DNA of 64,000 bases from Mycocentrospora acerina (taxonomy: Eukaryota; Ascomycota; Dothideomycetes; Pleosporales): the NCBI GenBank assembly GCA_022701365.1, contig JAKUHH010000184.1:496001-560000 (forward strand), written 5' to 3'. The position numbers were made by a program, and so were the translations under genes. The number at the start of each line of letters is the position of its first letter. The stretch's first letter is position 1. The notes below the pieces were generated by a model. The model had not been told where the DNA came from. It saw nothing but the letters and a program-made list of their open reading frames with translations, and did no database searches. Positions 42,531 through 54,734 of this stretch are shown here, piece after piece.

Positions 42531-43819
42531 GGTTATTGGAGATGAGGTTGTGTATACCTTGATTTGCGTACTTGGAGTCGATGTTGATAACCTTAAATAG
42601 CAGCCAGTCACGTGACGTAGCTGCCTGAACGTTACCGCCTGAACGTCACCTCGATTGTTAAGATAAGGAAGTTTCTTATCAGCTTCACCATATTTGCAAT
42701 ATAGTATCTTAAGTTCTGTCACACCTTTTCGTGTTGTGCTTTTTGTAATCTTTTTTGGTTAGTGTCACTACGGTCATAAGTTGTGGGCGGCTGTCAATTA
42801 ATTAAACATCTCTTTATAAGCAAAAAGCCCATGGAAATGCTTGCATATTGAGACTTATCGATAGAAAACTTTTCAACCTTCTGAAAGTATTTTTGATACA
42901 TGGTGATCTTTCCCTTCTGCTCCTGCCCAGACAGCTAAACAGCTGCGCGTTAGTCTCTTTGTATGAACACCTATGTTAAAGAGACTTATGCGTCACGGTT
43001 GCTGGCAATAATCAGCCCCTAAAGATTTTTTTGTAACTTATTCTAAGACTTCTCTTCACTTCTGGTTAACCTCACTCAAAAAATTTCAAAAGGTATGCAC
43101 GACAATTATTTTCCACAACTTCAAAAACTACTTCTTAGTCACCTCGTACAAATCTCCTTCATATATATCGCTATTTAATTTGAATTAAAGTATGAGACAT
43201 AACAAAAAGCGGTAGCTTGCGTTGGTGAAAACTTCGTTTGATGAAGCAGCTGTACGTTTCCCTCAACTTCCAACATAGTCTTGTGACTCGCTATCTGTGG
43301 CTGAATATCTAAACCCTACCCAGGAGGTGTTGGCGAGTTTTATATGCTCTCGACAAGACGACAGCAAATCTCGCACGACGTGTTAGCCAAGTCCAAAAGT
43401 GAATTCTCCAAGATCATTTTACGATGGATTTTCTAAGATATTGTGCAAGGTTTGGCAACTGGCTCGTTCAACTTTAGCTAGAACTAATGTGCATAGCTGG
43501 TAACCCCATAAAAGCTGTGGTTATATATTTGTGGTCGAGTCAGTTTGCTCTGGCTTACAGATAAGCCCCGCCTGGGGTGAGTTCTGGCAGGGCTGAGTGT
43601 AGGGCTGAGTGCATCTTAACTTGTCAAATACGAGAAATGCATCTGAGAAATCTCTATTTTGAGTGAAAAGAATTTTTTTCCCGATGTGGAAGATTACAGA
43701 TTGTATTACCGATTCTTACGCCGACAGTGCTCAATGTCTGATTCTGGCTGGGTTGAGTTGGAATACGTAATCAGCTGGTAAGGTTACTGAGAGACAGCAA
43801 AGAATGTAAATCGAACCTT
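42531..43819. other. Intergenic region
   Basis: About 1.3 kb, AT-rich, upstream of the MOSC fusion gene and 3' of the YdeI-like gene. No gene seen. Confidence 0.55.
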
Positions 43820-44641
43820 CTACTTAGTCGTGCGAATTGATTTTGCAGGTCTCCTCTTGACACCATGGCTTCGCTTCGATTTCGCTTCTTCTTTCACTGC
43901 CACTGCCTTGGAGGTGGCACCTGGTCGTCGACCTTGAGCTAGCATTTGCACCTCGGCCACCACTCTTTTCGACCTTGTTTTCTCTGGGGCGGTTGTGATC
44001 TTCCCTTCAAAAAGCAAATTGGTTAGCGCGAAGTTTAAAGTTCTCAAGGATTAAATCGAAATAATGTGCACTATATGACTTGAAAACTCACTATCAGATG
44101 GTTAGCAAGATACACCTTCATCAGTCGTTGGGTCTCCCTAATACCATAACACAGAATACCTTTCACTCTTGTTCAAGGTTTTCCAGAATGCCTCAGCAGC
44201 AGGCTCCACTGCAAGCGCAGCCTTGAAGTCATCTGGATCCGCCATCGTAGCAGGTCCCGCATATGCACGATCCCATCTCCCATCCTCCTTCGCGGCTTGA
44301 ATCGCTACCAGTCCCGCAGGACGCATTCGGTCCTCCTCAATAAGCTTTGCTACCGTCCCAACGTTCTTTTGTGACCAGATGCTCTTCGCGCGTCGCGGTG
44401 TGTAGCGCACAGTCCAGTAGTCATCGTCGATGCTATTTGCGCGGCCATCAATCCAACCATAGCATAGTGCGACCTCAACAGCTTCTCCCGCTGAGATGGA
44501 CGCGATGCCTGAGGCTTTCTTGGCGAGTTTTAGATAGATGCCAGGAGCGGTTGCGTGTTCCCGCGTCAGAAAATCATCAAAATCTGCCAAAGTAGGGAAA
44601 GTATGCGTCGGCAAATCGGATGGGACGGCCTTTGGTGGCAT
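43820..44641 (-). CDS. YdeI/OmpD-associated family protein, reading-frame problem near splice site
   Basis: Exon 1 runs from ATG 44641 to about 44145 and carries the family blocks FPTLADFDDFLTREHATAPG, YLKLAKKASGI, VALCYGWIDGRANSIDDDYW and TPRRAKSIWSQKN. It ends in NKSERYSVLW. The expected last piece, ITTAPEKTRSKRVVAEVQML followed by a basic Lys/Arg tail, lies at about 44004-43820. With the natural donor (TTATG then GTATTA) and acceptor (TTTTTGAAG) the join is one base out of phase; the family-consistent reading WKITTAPEKTR would need a non-canonical site or a one-base indel. So this is either a mis-modelled intron, a sequencing error or a damaged gene. Function in fungi is unknown; bacterial relatives were linked to outer-membrane or peptide-resistance traits. 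Confidence 0.72.
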
Positions 44642-47308
44642 GGCAATGAAGAAGCGTAGATTCAAATTGGTGTGGGTTGAGAGGCGTACAACGCGCGTTG
44701 CATGGATTGATTGACGAGGTAGGTTGCAGAATAGGATTACCATCTAATAATTAGCCGTAGTGTGGAAATTAATAATCCGCGATTACGATCGCGCACATAC
44801 GGATAATGTGACTTGCTACTCGTCGTATCTCAAATTACGCAGTGGTGAAGAAACAGGAAGATGCATGTTCAATGTTCAGTGCCCCGACGCTAGGCGGCAA
44901 CCAATCAGCATGTTGTAGTCACAGCTCAAGTCACCACACCTCAGATTTTCTAGGAACCTTTCAACCCCTCGTAGCAACCAGCTACTTCAAATTTCCCTCT
45001 CTTAAAGGCATACTTATTGCCTTCACAGCATGAAATTCAACCTCTGGATGTCTCCGTAAGGACTCTTTTATCTTTTTGCATACATACAGGCAACAGACCT
45101 TCAACTTCCCACCTCCTACCTCGCAAAACCAGATAATAAACCGTGTCAAAACCAAGCACTTCATCTAATAGCTTCTATATGTGCTTGCCAAAGAACAGCT
45201 TGTATCATGACATCAGATGCCGCCCTTGTGTAAACCATTCTTTAATTATCTTTTCTTGTTTGAACATGTGACATTGAACCACGTTTGACAAATGAATCCC
45301 ATCTTCGCGTGTGTAGGATGTTTCTCTGAAGAGTTGCACAACTAGTTCTCTTCTTAGAGCTGAGGTATTAAAATTTCAGCAAAGTGATGTAGGATGTGTG
45401 GTTTATGAGATAATTCACTTGAACGTGACTCTTGTGAACGTTATTTTATGAAAACAAGAAGAACCGTGATTAGTAAATGCATAGCAGAGAATGATCACGT
45501 CACGCAGGTGTTGGAAAATAATTTGAAAGCTGCAGGACATAACAAGAGTCATGGCGGAGATAAATTTACACCCAAAGTTGTCATGTGCATCGGGTAGAGA
45601 GCCGAATCTCATCGTAATTGTGGCGTGCGTCTTGACCTTGTTAGGATCCATAGAAAAAAAAGCTCTGATCCGTACAATCGTATTACATATGTACGAGGTA
45701 GGGCGCAAACGGGGGGCCTCATCCTTCGTCAGCCATCAGTTTGACCAGGGGAATGAAGGATTAGATAAGTAATCCGTAAAGGATTTAATTTCAGCACATT
45801 TCTTAAGAGCGAAAACAGTTGTACACCTACCTAACAAATCGCCAACATTACCACAATCGACGTACCTACAGCAATACCACAACTCAATTATACTTTCTCC
45901 ACATCACTCACTATAGTTCCCGCCCCACCCTCCCCATCACAATTAACAAGCTCAGCCTTGACACCCCCGTCCCCCCCTGCACCCAATCCCCACTCTGATC
46001 CTTCCCCCCTCCAAAACACCTTCCCACACATTGAATCCACTATCACGAATCCTAAACGCACCGCATCGCGGCACAAAACTATGCACAAGAAGAACCATCC
46101 CAGCGACAGGATTCCCATACCCCAACCGGAACATACTCCACCTCACCATGCGCCAAGACTCGCAGCGGCAAGCACGCGCTAAGAACCCCCCCATGTCAGC
46201 GAACTCGCTGGCCCGTGTGAGTTATCTAACCAGCCACCATGCAGCGCCCACCTCCAACACCTCGTATCTACCGTGCCGTGACGTGCAGCAAAAGAAGGCA
46301 GATGGCGCAATATCGGCATATCACCAATGAAACCGTTGTGAATACGATTGTAAGCCATCAAGCCCGATGCAAAGATCCCATGCATCACCCCCTTCACGCA
46401 AAAGACTAATGCGGGGAAGCGTACCGAGAAAGAAGAAAGAGTTTTGGGGGGGGGATGCCTGATTGTATAGGCAACGTTGGCAGTGTGTTGTAATCACTAT
46501 TGCAAGCATGCATGCATGTATAACCTTTTTTTGTGCGGGGATGAGACGTGATGGGTCACTTTAGATCAAACACCGGGGGTTTACCCAACTACACTCACTG
46601 TTGGTAACACCACCCGTCTGGTTTGTTCGTGCTACCTACTCGGGATCGACTACGCCTCCAACACAGTTTATTGCAGGGTTGCTTCCTAGTTGGGAAGTGT
46701 CTGATGGGGAAGGTGGCAACGCCTTTAGCTAGGCTTGTTCGGTGAGGGCGGGATCCTCGTAACGCTTGCTGTATCGAACTGATGCTTCCGATTTTGTGGT
46801 GTGGCAGCATCCTGGACTTGGTGGCTATACTCGAGATGTGTTACTACACATGTCTTCTCCGCCAGGGTCGTCGGGGCGACCAGGAAGCTTGTCGATGATT
46901 ATGCTTGATGTAGGAGGTGCCCTACGTCTTTACCTGACACACGGTAAGGCTCAATGTCGCAGATTCAGATACTGGACATGATGGATCAGCGATTTGATAT
47001 TGTGGACAGGGTGGTGTATTCGACAGTGTCTCGCAGTAGTCTATTAGTAGTGATGGTCCTTCAGCTTCTGCCTCGGCCTCGACAGCATTGATGTGATCGG
47101 ACTTGGCCATTCCTTGGCAAAAGTCAATAGTCTCCCCATAGAATGAAGCAGAGAAAACAAAATCGAGAAGAGGCAAAGAGGAGAGCTTAATTTGCTAAGT
47201 AGAAAAAATAACGGGGTATATATTTTTTTAAAGCAATGACAATCTCGACAAGTACAACATTATTATTCGTGAGATCGATAACCAACATCAATATAAAACT
47301 TTTCGATT
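44642..47308. other. Long intergenic region
   Basis: About 2.7 kb. Short open frames without domains occur (for example minus 45888-46118, ATG start, 76 aa; minus 45415-45708). Sequence is mixed AT-rich and pyrimidine-rich. I see no supported gene; a species-specific short gene cannot be excluded. Confidence 0.5.
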
Positions 47309-49163
47309 CTATGACTTCGTCTGTGCCTCTTGCGACTGTAATTCAAATGAATCACCAGCCTCCGCTCTCCAGAATCGCTTGTCGCCCTTGAGCGCGCGAA
47401 TGAACCACGGTTGGCCACGGGCAGAATCAGAGCGGACTGTAGTCATGAAATTAGCGTTTGACCAAATTGTGCAGATGTGGGTTCTATAGGGTGACTTACA
47501 GCTCCAGTATTCCTTGTTATCGTAGTCGGGAGGAAGCAGCCTTCCACCAGAGATCGCGCCAAGAACCCAGGTGACTGAGTTGATGATGGTGTAGCAGATG
47601 ATTCCTGCGACGAGACCGTATGCAATAGAGTAGGAGAAGGGCATAAACATGAGGGTGACGAATGCAGGGATGGAGTCACCAGGGTAGTTCCAGTTGATGG
47701 CAGTGATACCACGCATCATCATGCAGCCTACGAGAATGAGCGCGCCTCCTGTGGCCCAAGGTGGGATGGATGCGAAGATTGGCGCGAAGAAGAGGGAGAA
47801 GAAGAACAGAATACCAGTTGTCATCGCGGTCAGGCCAGTACGACCACCCTCTTGGATACCTGCGCCAGACTCAACAAAAGCAGTCACAGGAGAAGAGCCG
47901 AAGAGAGAGCCAACGGAGATGGCAATTGCGTCGGCAGTGTAGGCGATGGTGCTTCGAGGGAAGTCACCCGTTACAGGGTCGACGACGCCGGAGAATCGTG
48001 CCATGGAGTACAAGGTGCCAGTTGCATCGAGGATGTCGACGTACAACATGGTGAAAACGGCGAGAATAAACTGGCCAGAATCACCTTTGATAGTAGAGAG
48101 GTTCCAATCTTGCACAGCGAGAATGTTCTTGATAGGGTGGAAGGCGACGACGTTCTTGAAGAACTCAAAACGGCTGTCTCCAACCGGGGTGCGGGGGAAG
48201 TAGGTGATTTCGGTGTCGCGTGGCCATGAAAAGAAGGAGACAAGGGCAATTCCTACAATCATGGAGCCGCGGATCTTGTATGTCATGAGTATAGAGGTCA
48301 ATACTCCACCAACAAGAAATCCGAGCCACATGGTAGGAGAGGTTGCCTTGTGGGAAAGACAAGCACCAGTATTTGGGTCCAGATACTTGGCAGGGCAGCC
48401 TCCAAGCGCAAGGGGGGTGGCTTTGGATCCTGTGATGGCGCCAATACCAGCAGAGTAGGAGAGACCGATTAGCGTGAGAAAGAGACCGATTCCGGCGCCA
48501 CAAGCTACCTTGATGGATGCGGGGATAATACGAGCAAGCCATTGCCGAATTCCAAGTAGAGACAGCCCAACAAAAATGAAACCTTCAACAAAGACTGCCA
48601 TCATAGCGACACGGTAGTTGATCGGGCCCGTTCCGTGGAATCCAACAATCTGGTAGGCAAGATAGGCGTTCAAGCCCATAGCAGGGGCGACGGCGACGGG
48701 AAGGTTGGCAGCGAGACCCATGAGAAAAGAGCCAAAGGCAGAGATGGCGGCAGTAGCGGTCACGAGATCACGGTTGACCTCGACGAGGCAGAGAGCGTAG
48801 GCCTCATCTTTGATGCAAGTAGGGTCAAGAGCGTCATTGCAAACACAGGTTGCACCCGAGTCAGAAAGGACGGCGGCCTGAGGACGTTTTCATCAGCGAC
48901 TGTCGTAGTTGCACATGGACGGACTACTCACATTGACAGCAATGATATATGCCATGGTGAAAAAGGTGGTCAAACCGGCGCGCAGCTCAGTGGCGAACCT
49001 CGCACCTCGAATTTCATTGGGCTGTTCTGAATTAGGATAATTGCTTGTCGCGTGGACGTGCATCACGTACATGACCAGATCCCTCGAGATGGAAATACCG
49101 CCCAACAACAGAGTGTGATACAAAGTCATTAAGGAAGGCCGTATAGCGCTCAACGACACCCAT
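47309..49163 (-). CDS. azgA: AzgA-type purine (adenine/guanine/hypoxanthine) permease
   Basis: Proton-coupled purine carrier of the AzgA-like NCS2/NAT-related family in the plasma membrane. Four exons on minus: 49163-49071, 49021-48932, 48877-47500 and 47436-47309; 562 aa, near AzgA length. Exon 1 ends GRYFHLEGSGH and joins PNEIRGARFATELRAGLTTF across a 49-nt intron; unspliced, this point looks like a frameshift. Family blocks: TFFTMAYIIAVN, SGATCVCND, LPVAVAPAMGLNAYLAYQIV (substrate region), DILDATGTLYSMARFSGV, FGSSPVTAFVESGAGIQEGG and TGGALILVGCMMMRGI. About a dozen hydrophobic helices are visible. The cytosolic tail is polar and ends in SQEAQTKS. Uptake of adenine, guanine and hypoxanthine is known for the family; specificity here is inferred. 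Confidence 0.93.
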
Positions 49164-50893
49164 GATTGCTGATGGGGGGCAACAAAAAGTCAAGAACGGG
49201 CAAAGGTGAGCATTCAATCAGCAACAATCGCACGAATTCAAGCAATATAGGCAGAGCCCAACTGTACTTTAAAGAGCTGAAACACTCCGATATGCTAGCG
49301 ATAGACGGGCGTGGCGAGTAATGTCACATATTCTCCTTTCAGGGAGCGAACGTGAGTGACAGTCTCTTAGGAATATCACTACAAGCCGCACCGCGCACGT
49401 TCTTTGTGGTTGAGATGGTCGGAGCTCCCTCTAGCGGCTTGTCCATGTATGTGCAAGGGTACATCGTGCCAGTAACGGCAGGGTAGACCCCTTTATCTCG
49501 ACATTTACACAATGGGTGCTCGGTCAAATCCAACCGAGATAGCGCCATGGGAGCCGCTAGGTGATTCTTTCGACTTTTCGACTAGCACGCGACAGCGGGC
49601 TTGTTTGACCAGACTCGAGGATCTTTGGCTGCCCAACACCCTGGATTTCGATTAAAAAATTCGCATAAACGTGGCCGCCATGAATGACTCGACAGCCGTG
49701 TTCTTGAGCGTTGCTGTAGCCGACATCGTACGACCGCCTGTTAGTGTGCTTGTCGTGATTGCCCAAGACGAAACGGTTCTGAGACGAATAGCAATTGGAG
49801 GTAAATTGGTGCGTTCGGAGATGACACGTGGTATAGGCAAAGGTTCATGTACAATGGGGAAACGTTGGATGGGATGTGATCAGGGATGCGGAGATGCAGA
49901 CGCGCTGGCCCTGGACTAGAAGGACGCCCGCGAGTGGCACCAATCAGGGCCCGCGAGACAGAGGGACGGCAGTTCCCAACGAGGCTTGCCCATTTGGCGG
50001 AGTCCAAGACGATAGTAGAGCGGAAATTGACCAGTATGAGGAGCTGGAAGCGACAGTGGCAAAGTGGAAGGTGGGATGGCTGAGTAGGCAGGCGCATGCA
50101 GGTACATTAGCTGGCCGGCATTGCTGGGTCTGGCCGCGTGTAAATGGGGAGCCACGACGAGCAAGCCGCTAGAAGGCCAGAAGACTAGAAAACGGCAGAG
50201 CAGAAGACGCCTCTGTGCTGTCGAGATAGCGACGAGTAAGGGGACCCGAGCTGTCGGGTGGTGGAAGTGAAAATGCCGCATACCACCTGTGATGTCTCTG
50301 CAGTATTGCTTCTGGCGGGAAGGGCTGAGGATCCGCCAGGTCGGGGCTGACGACCAAAACGACATGGGGCCTGAGTGCGAATCCGGGCGTCGTGGTTGAG
50401 GCAATCCAGGACGTGCTGGGTGACGGGCGGCGGAAGATCATCCCCCCAAGATTGCACACCCGCGCGTCTCCACACGTTCGTGTCGCCTCTCTAGACGAGC
50501 CTGTCAGGCTCAAGGCCTCGCCTCCGCTGGCCGTGGCAGCCGTAGGATGCAAGTCAGTGCCTGCACTAGGGGCCGGAGTCGGCAGTAATCAATGCGCTAC
50601 ACCATCGAGCATGGAATGCATGGCAGGAAAGTTCCGTGCGCCAACACGAACCTCACACGGAACACAGCATGTCATTACTCGAAGCTCGAGCCATGCTAGA
50701 CTGCAGTTTCTGAGAGTCAGACCCTTGGGGCCTGCGGTGATAAGGCGTGCGATATGGGCTGCTGCAGCGCTGAAGACTGTCTCCACGTTTTATATGTTGG
50801 TAGTCCAGGTCTCCCGCCTGGCTAGGCCCGCATTGCTCATCAGTCATCGTCGCCGTTGCATTGCTAGAGCCGTCGAGGTTGAACATCGCCAGC
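49164..50893. other. Divergent intergenic region, purine permease / methyltransferase-like gene
   Basis: About 1.7 kb holding both promoters. Several open frames cross it on both strands without domains. No gene called. Confidence 0.55.
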
Positions 50894-53116
50894 ATGTTCC
50901 CGACCTTTGATGTCCCCCCGCAGCACGCGGAAACCGTTCGCGAGCGCAAGAACAGAAAAGCAAAGGAGGAGGAGACGGCCAGGCGCACGTCATCAGCCAC
51001 CTCGCAGTCCTCGGGCAGCATCCACAGTGTCAAGGGCGACAGACAGCCCTCGACATCGTCTGGGTCGAGCAAGGCTGGTGGAAGGAGCGGCTTTGGCTGG
51101 TTCTCCAGGAGTGCCAACAAGGGCGTCCAGGAGATTTCAAACGCGTCTGCACTCAAGAGGTCCGAGTCGTCGCACTCGCAATCGCAGTCACAGTCACATT
51201 CACATTCACAATCGCCTGGCCCTGACCCGTCGTCGACACAAGTTCCCTTGCAAACGCCGCCAGCAGCGCCGCCTGCCGTCACGCCCCTCCCCAGTGAGCC
51301 AGCTGCACACCAACACGCACCCTCACAACACGCACATTACGACGAAACACAGCGCTTCCGCCAGCAGCTGCAACTCTTTCCACCACCCGTCAAATCGCTG
51401 CCCTCACGTCCACCTCCACCTTCTGGCGCCCTTCCTCGGCCGCCATCTCCAAGACTTGGGTCACGAGGTACGTGCATCCATCTGCATGATTGCGTCTTCA
51501 CCCCTCTCCCCATTTCCCCATGTAGATCAGTATTGTCGTGTACACACAACGTGGCAACATGGCCTTAATGCCGCCGTTTTGCCCGTTTGCAAGGGTTAAT
51601 TGGTGATCATCGCGGTGATCGCCCAGGTCCCGGCTACATGAGTCAATAATATACAAGACTCAAGATAAGCAAACAGATGCTAACACCACACACAGTCGCA
51701 GGAAGGATCGACTCTTCCCGCTCCCTTGACGATGTAGACGGCGCCAAGTCACAGTACTTGGCCCCTCATGTCCCGTACAGCCCAACAACTACCACCTCAT
51801 CCGACCGTACTGCATTCTCCAACAAGAGCGTCTTCTCCAACACGTCGCGCTACGATGACGCTCGTTCAAGAGATAGCAGCTACAGCGACGAGCACTCGCC
51901 ATCCCCAGTAGCACCCTCACCCATCGGCCCGCCTGCATTTGCCGAAAGTGCTTATGCCAGACCGCCACCATCTGATGTGCCCCACGTCGACCCTCGCTTT
52001 ACTACCAATGTCCAGCTTGAACCTGTGGATCGAGACGCACGCGCTGCCAGCAGGCTGGGCGAGCGGGGGGCCAAAACAGCCCAGGGACCGTTCGCTCGTT
52101 CCCTGGCAAAGATGGAGGGCGCTGGCGCTCGCATCATCTCAGCACGTCTAGAAGAAGAATGGGGAGGCCTCGATGATGATGAGAGCCACCAAGAAATTGT
52201 TTTCGAAAAGCGTCTATGGGCATTGACAGCTTATCAGCGCCTGACGCAGAACAAGCACCTCCAGTCGCCTGCACACGAGATACTAAGCAGCAGTCGTTTG
52301 GCTGATCAACGGAGGATACTTAATCTCCACGGCTCCTTGGGTATGTCCTTGATCCTACTTTTATAAGAACTTCAGACTCTAACCAACACAGCGGATGGCT
52401 GGATGCTTGCGACCCGCTACCCGGCAGCCACCATATATACCGTGTCTTCAATGAAGACAATGACCCAGCCAACATCATATCCCCCTCCCCTAAATCACCA
52501 CTCTCTCTACGTCCCGTCTCTCTCCTCAGCTATGCCATTTCCTGATGGTTACTTCGACGCTATTGTCTCGCGCTCCGTGTCGACCATTCTTCGAAACGAC
52601 GAATGGGCGCGATCTTTCTTCGACTGCATGCGCGTCCTCAAACCTGGAGGCCAAATCGAAATTCTTTCCATCGATGCACACCTAAGTAGCGAAGGACCGA
52701 AACTATCTGCATGGGTCGATGAGCACGTCACGTGCAGACTTGAAGCTCATGATATGAGCATGCAAGCCTCTGACACCGTCCTCGATATGATGGACATTGT
52801 CGGCCTGGAGAACGTTCGCCGTGCCAGGGTGGCACTCCCTGCACATCTTGGTGCACCCAAGATGCCAACCCCACAAGGCATGGCTCCCTCTCAAGATATT
52901 ATTGACACAAGCTGCATGATGGCTTTCTTGGGCCGTCACTTCTACCAAGATCTCTATGGCCGGTTCGTCCGCGTCAACCAAGGCGAGGAATGGTTCTGGT
53001 CCCAAAAGGACATTCGAGATGAATGTCAACGTTACCAAACGAAAATGGTTCTTACCATCGCGTGTGCGCTGAAGCCCACCACCATCGCGGGGACTGACAG
53101 CTATCTTCACATTTGA
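50894..53116 (+). CDS. SAM-dependent methyltransferase-like protein with long disordered N-terminus
   Basis: Three exons: 50894-51467, 51696-52340 and 52392-53116; 647 aa, introns with branch GCTAACA and acceptors ACACAG. The N-terminal 400 residues are Ser/Pro/His-rich with an SQSQSQSHSHSQ repeat and look disordered. The C-terminal third resembles a class I methyltransferase: RILNLHGSLADGWMLATRYP (motif I region, lacking a classic GxGxG), TIYTVSS, SAMPFPDGYFDAIVSRSVST (post-motif II), FDCMRVLKPGGQIEILSID (motif III). A late helical domain follows (MMAFLGRHFYQDLYGRFVRV). The degenerate motif I makes activity uncertain. The ATG 50894 is chosen as the first ATG of the frame. The substrate is unknown. 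Confidence 0.85.
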
Positions 53117-54302
53117 ACTTGATGTTCGTGTGGAATATTTAGATTTTTTATTATGTTTAATACTACTGCGATGGAGGATTTTGGGACGGTTGCATACGGG
53201 TTTCCTTTGTTTATGATTGCATGGTTTTTGGGCCGCCGGAATGTGGATAAATGTGATACCTCGATTGGAATTGGGCAGGCTATTTTAGAATCCGCGAAGA
53301 TACCTCTTTCACATATTGTGAGCATTCGAATTATTCATTTTATCCTTTTATTTGCATCCTTCAATGCTTTTCCATGCTGTAATTAGCTTGTATTGTATCT
53401 TGTAACAATAGTTATTACCACTGAAACGTATCCAACGGATCAAGTTGAATAATTGGAATTGTTATCTCAACGATTGTTCCACTAGAATCGTAGTCTCACG
53501 CTGCCAACGCGGTAGGCCATCCGACGACCCTCTTGGCATTAAATAAACGCAATCCACTACCCACTTAATCTCATTGGACGCTAACTGCTCCCGCCCCCTC
53601 GTTACTGGCGTCTTTTTTTCTTTTTTTCCACATACGTCGTGCGGACCTGATCAAACACCCACTCTTCCACTCCACTCTCCACTCCACTCCACTACTTCAC
53701 TCTACCACGGCACAAGCCGTTTCCCCGACGGACAGACTGACCGGAAAGTTGCAATGCCGAAGGAACGCGCTACCACCGCCCACACACAAACAATGAGGCG
53801 CGCAGCTTTTTTCCTATGATAACAGACATCTCAATTTTATTTTATTTGTAAAATTGCAAGTCGTCAGCATCACATGACAAAAAGGTATTCGGAATAGATA
53901 GACACCCTGTATTTCTTCCGGTTAATCCCCCGACATTTTTCTTTCTCCGACATTTTGGAAGAAAAAAATGTTGGGAGGAAGGAAGGAAGGGAAAGGGGGG
54001 GGGACTGTGCGTGTTTACGTACGCCCATTTTTCTCTTGCCATCTCCCTTTCATCGGTGAGGAAGAGTTTTTAGAAATGCTTGATCGGTGAGAGATGGGTG
54101 TATGGGAAAAAGAGAGAAACCCGATACGTCCGATATCAGCCGTGCGTAGGTCAAGGGAAAAGAGAATAGCGAGAGGGAAAGCTTCGCGATCCAATAGGTA
54201 GGTTGGGTTTGTTCCAGGGTGGGTCGGGGGGAGAGTTTTTCCATCAAAGATTCAACAGTTGCTGGTTTCACCATTCCCCCCTTCTTTCCCCACTGTTTCC
54301 GT
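53117..54302. other. Convergent intergenic region
   Basis: About 1.2 kb between the methyltransferase-like gene (plus) and the 143-aa protein gene (minus). A short open frame at 53153-53386 lies in what should be the 3' UTR. No gene called. Confidence 0.55.
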
Positions 54303-54734
54303 TCACGTCTTCCGTCGCTCCGGTCTCGTTCTGTAGCCCTCTGCGCTGCCCCACTGGCGCACGCTGGTGCCCTGCACGTTCCATCGGGGCGACGTTCCGT
54401 AGCTGTAGAATTTGTCGTTGTTGGCGGGATGGAGGGTTCGGTCTCTCCAGTCGCGCCAGCGGTCTTTTAGGGGACGCTTGCTGCGGGCTTGTTGCTCCGA
54501 GGGGGCGGACGGGTACGCGAGGATGGCGGCGATGTGGGACGCCGGGGCGCCGGGTGGAGGGGAGGGTGTGCGTGGGGAGCGGGAGGGAAGATTGGTGTAT
54601 TTGGGGGGTTGGCTTGACGGCTCTGAGTCGTAGTATGTGGGTAGAGAGGAGGAAGAGAGGGAGCGAGCGGGTGTGGTGTGGTTCTGAGGAGGATCAGTGT
54701 TGAATTTGGTGTCTTTCTTTTTGGGCGAGGACAT
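54303..54734 (-). CDS. Hypothetical protein, 143 aa
   Basis: Single exon from ATG 54734 to a stop at 54303. N-terminal half Ser/Thr/Pro-rich (SSPKKKDTKFNTDPPQNHTT), then ASHIAAILAYPSAPSEQQAR and a basic/aromatic C-terminal block (RPLKDRWRDWRDRTLHPANN; KFYSYGTSPRWNVQGTSVRQ). The KDRWRDWRDRT pattern looks constrained, which supports a real gene, but I do not recognise a family. No signal peptide or membrane segment. Confidence 0.6.
   Translation of the reverse strand: MSSPKKKDTKFNTDPPQNHTTPARSLSSSSLPTYYDSEPSSQPPKYTNLPSRSPRTPSPPPGAPASHIAAILAYPSAPSEQQARSKRPLKDRWRDWRDRTLHPANNDKFYSYGTSPRWNVQGTSVRQWGSAEGYRTRPERRKT

Noticed and set aside
45888..46118. 76-codon minus-strand frame with hydrophobic start
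   Set aside because: ATG start and a hydrophobic N-terminus, but Gly-rich low-complexity tail and competing frames; not enough to call.
49021..49110. Apparent frameshift in the purine permease N-terminus
   Set aside because: A canonical 49-nt intron (49070-49022, GTACGT, branch CCTAATTC, acceptor AACAG) joins GSGH to PNEIRGARF in phase, so the gene is intact.
53153..53386. 77-codon plus-strand frame just after the methyltransferase-like gene
   Set aside because: Located 37 bases after the stop codon, in the likely 3' UTR, with no domain.
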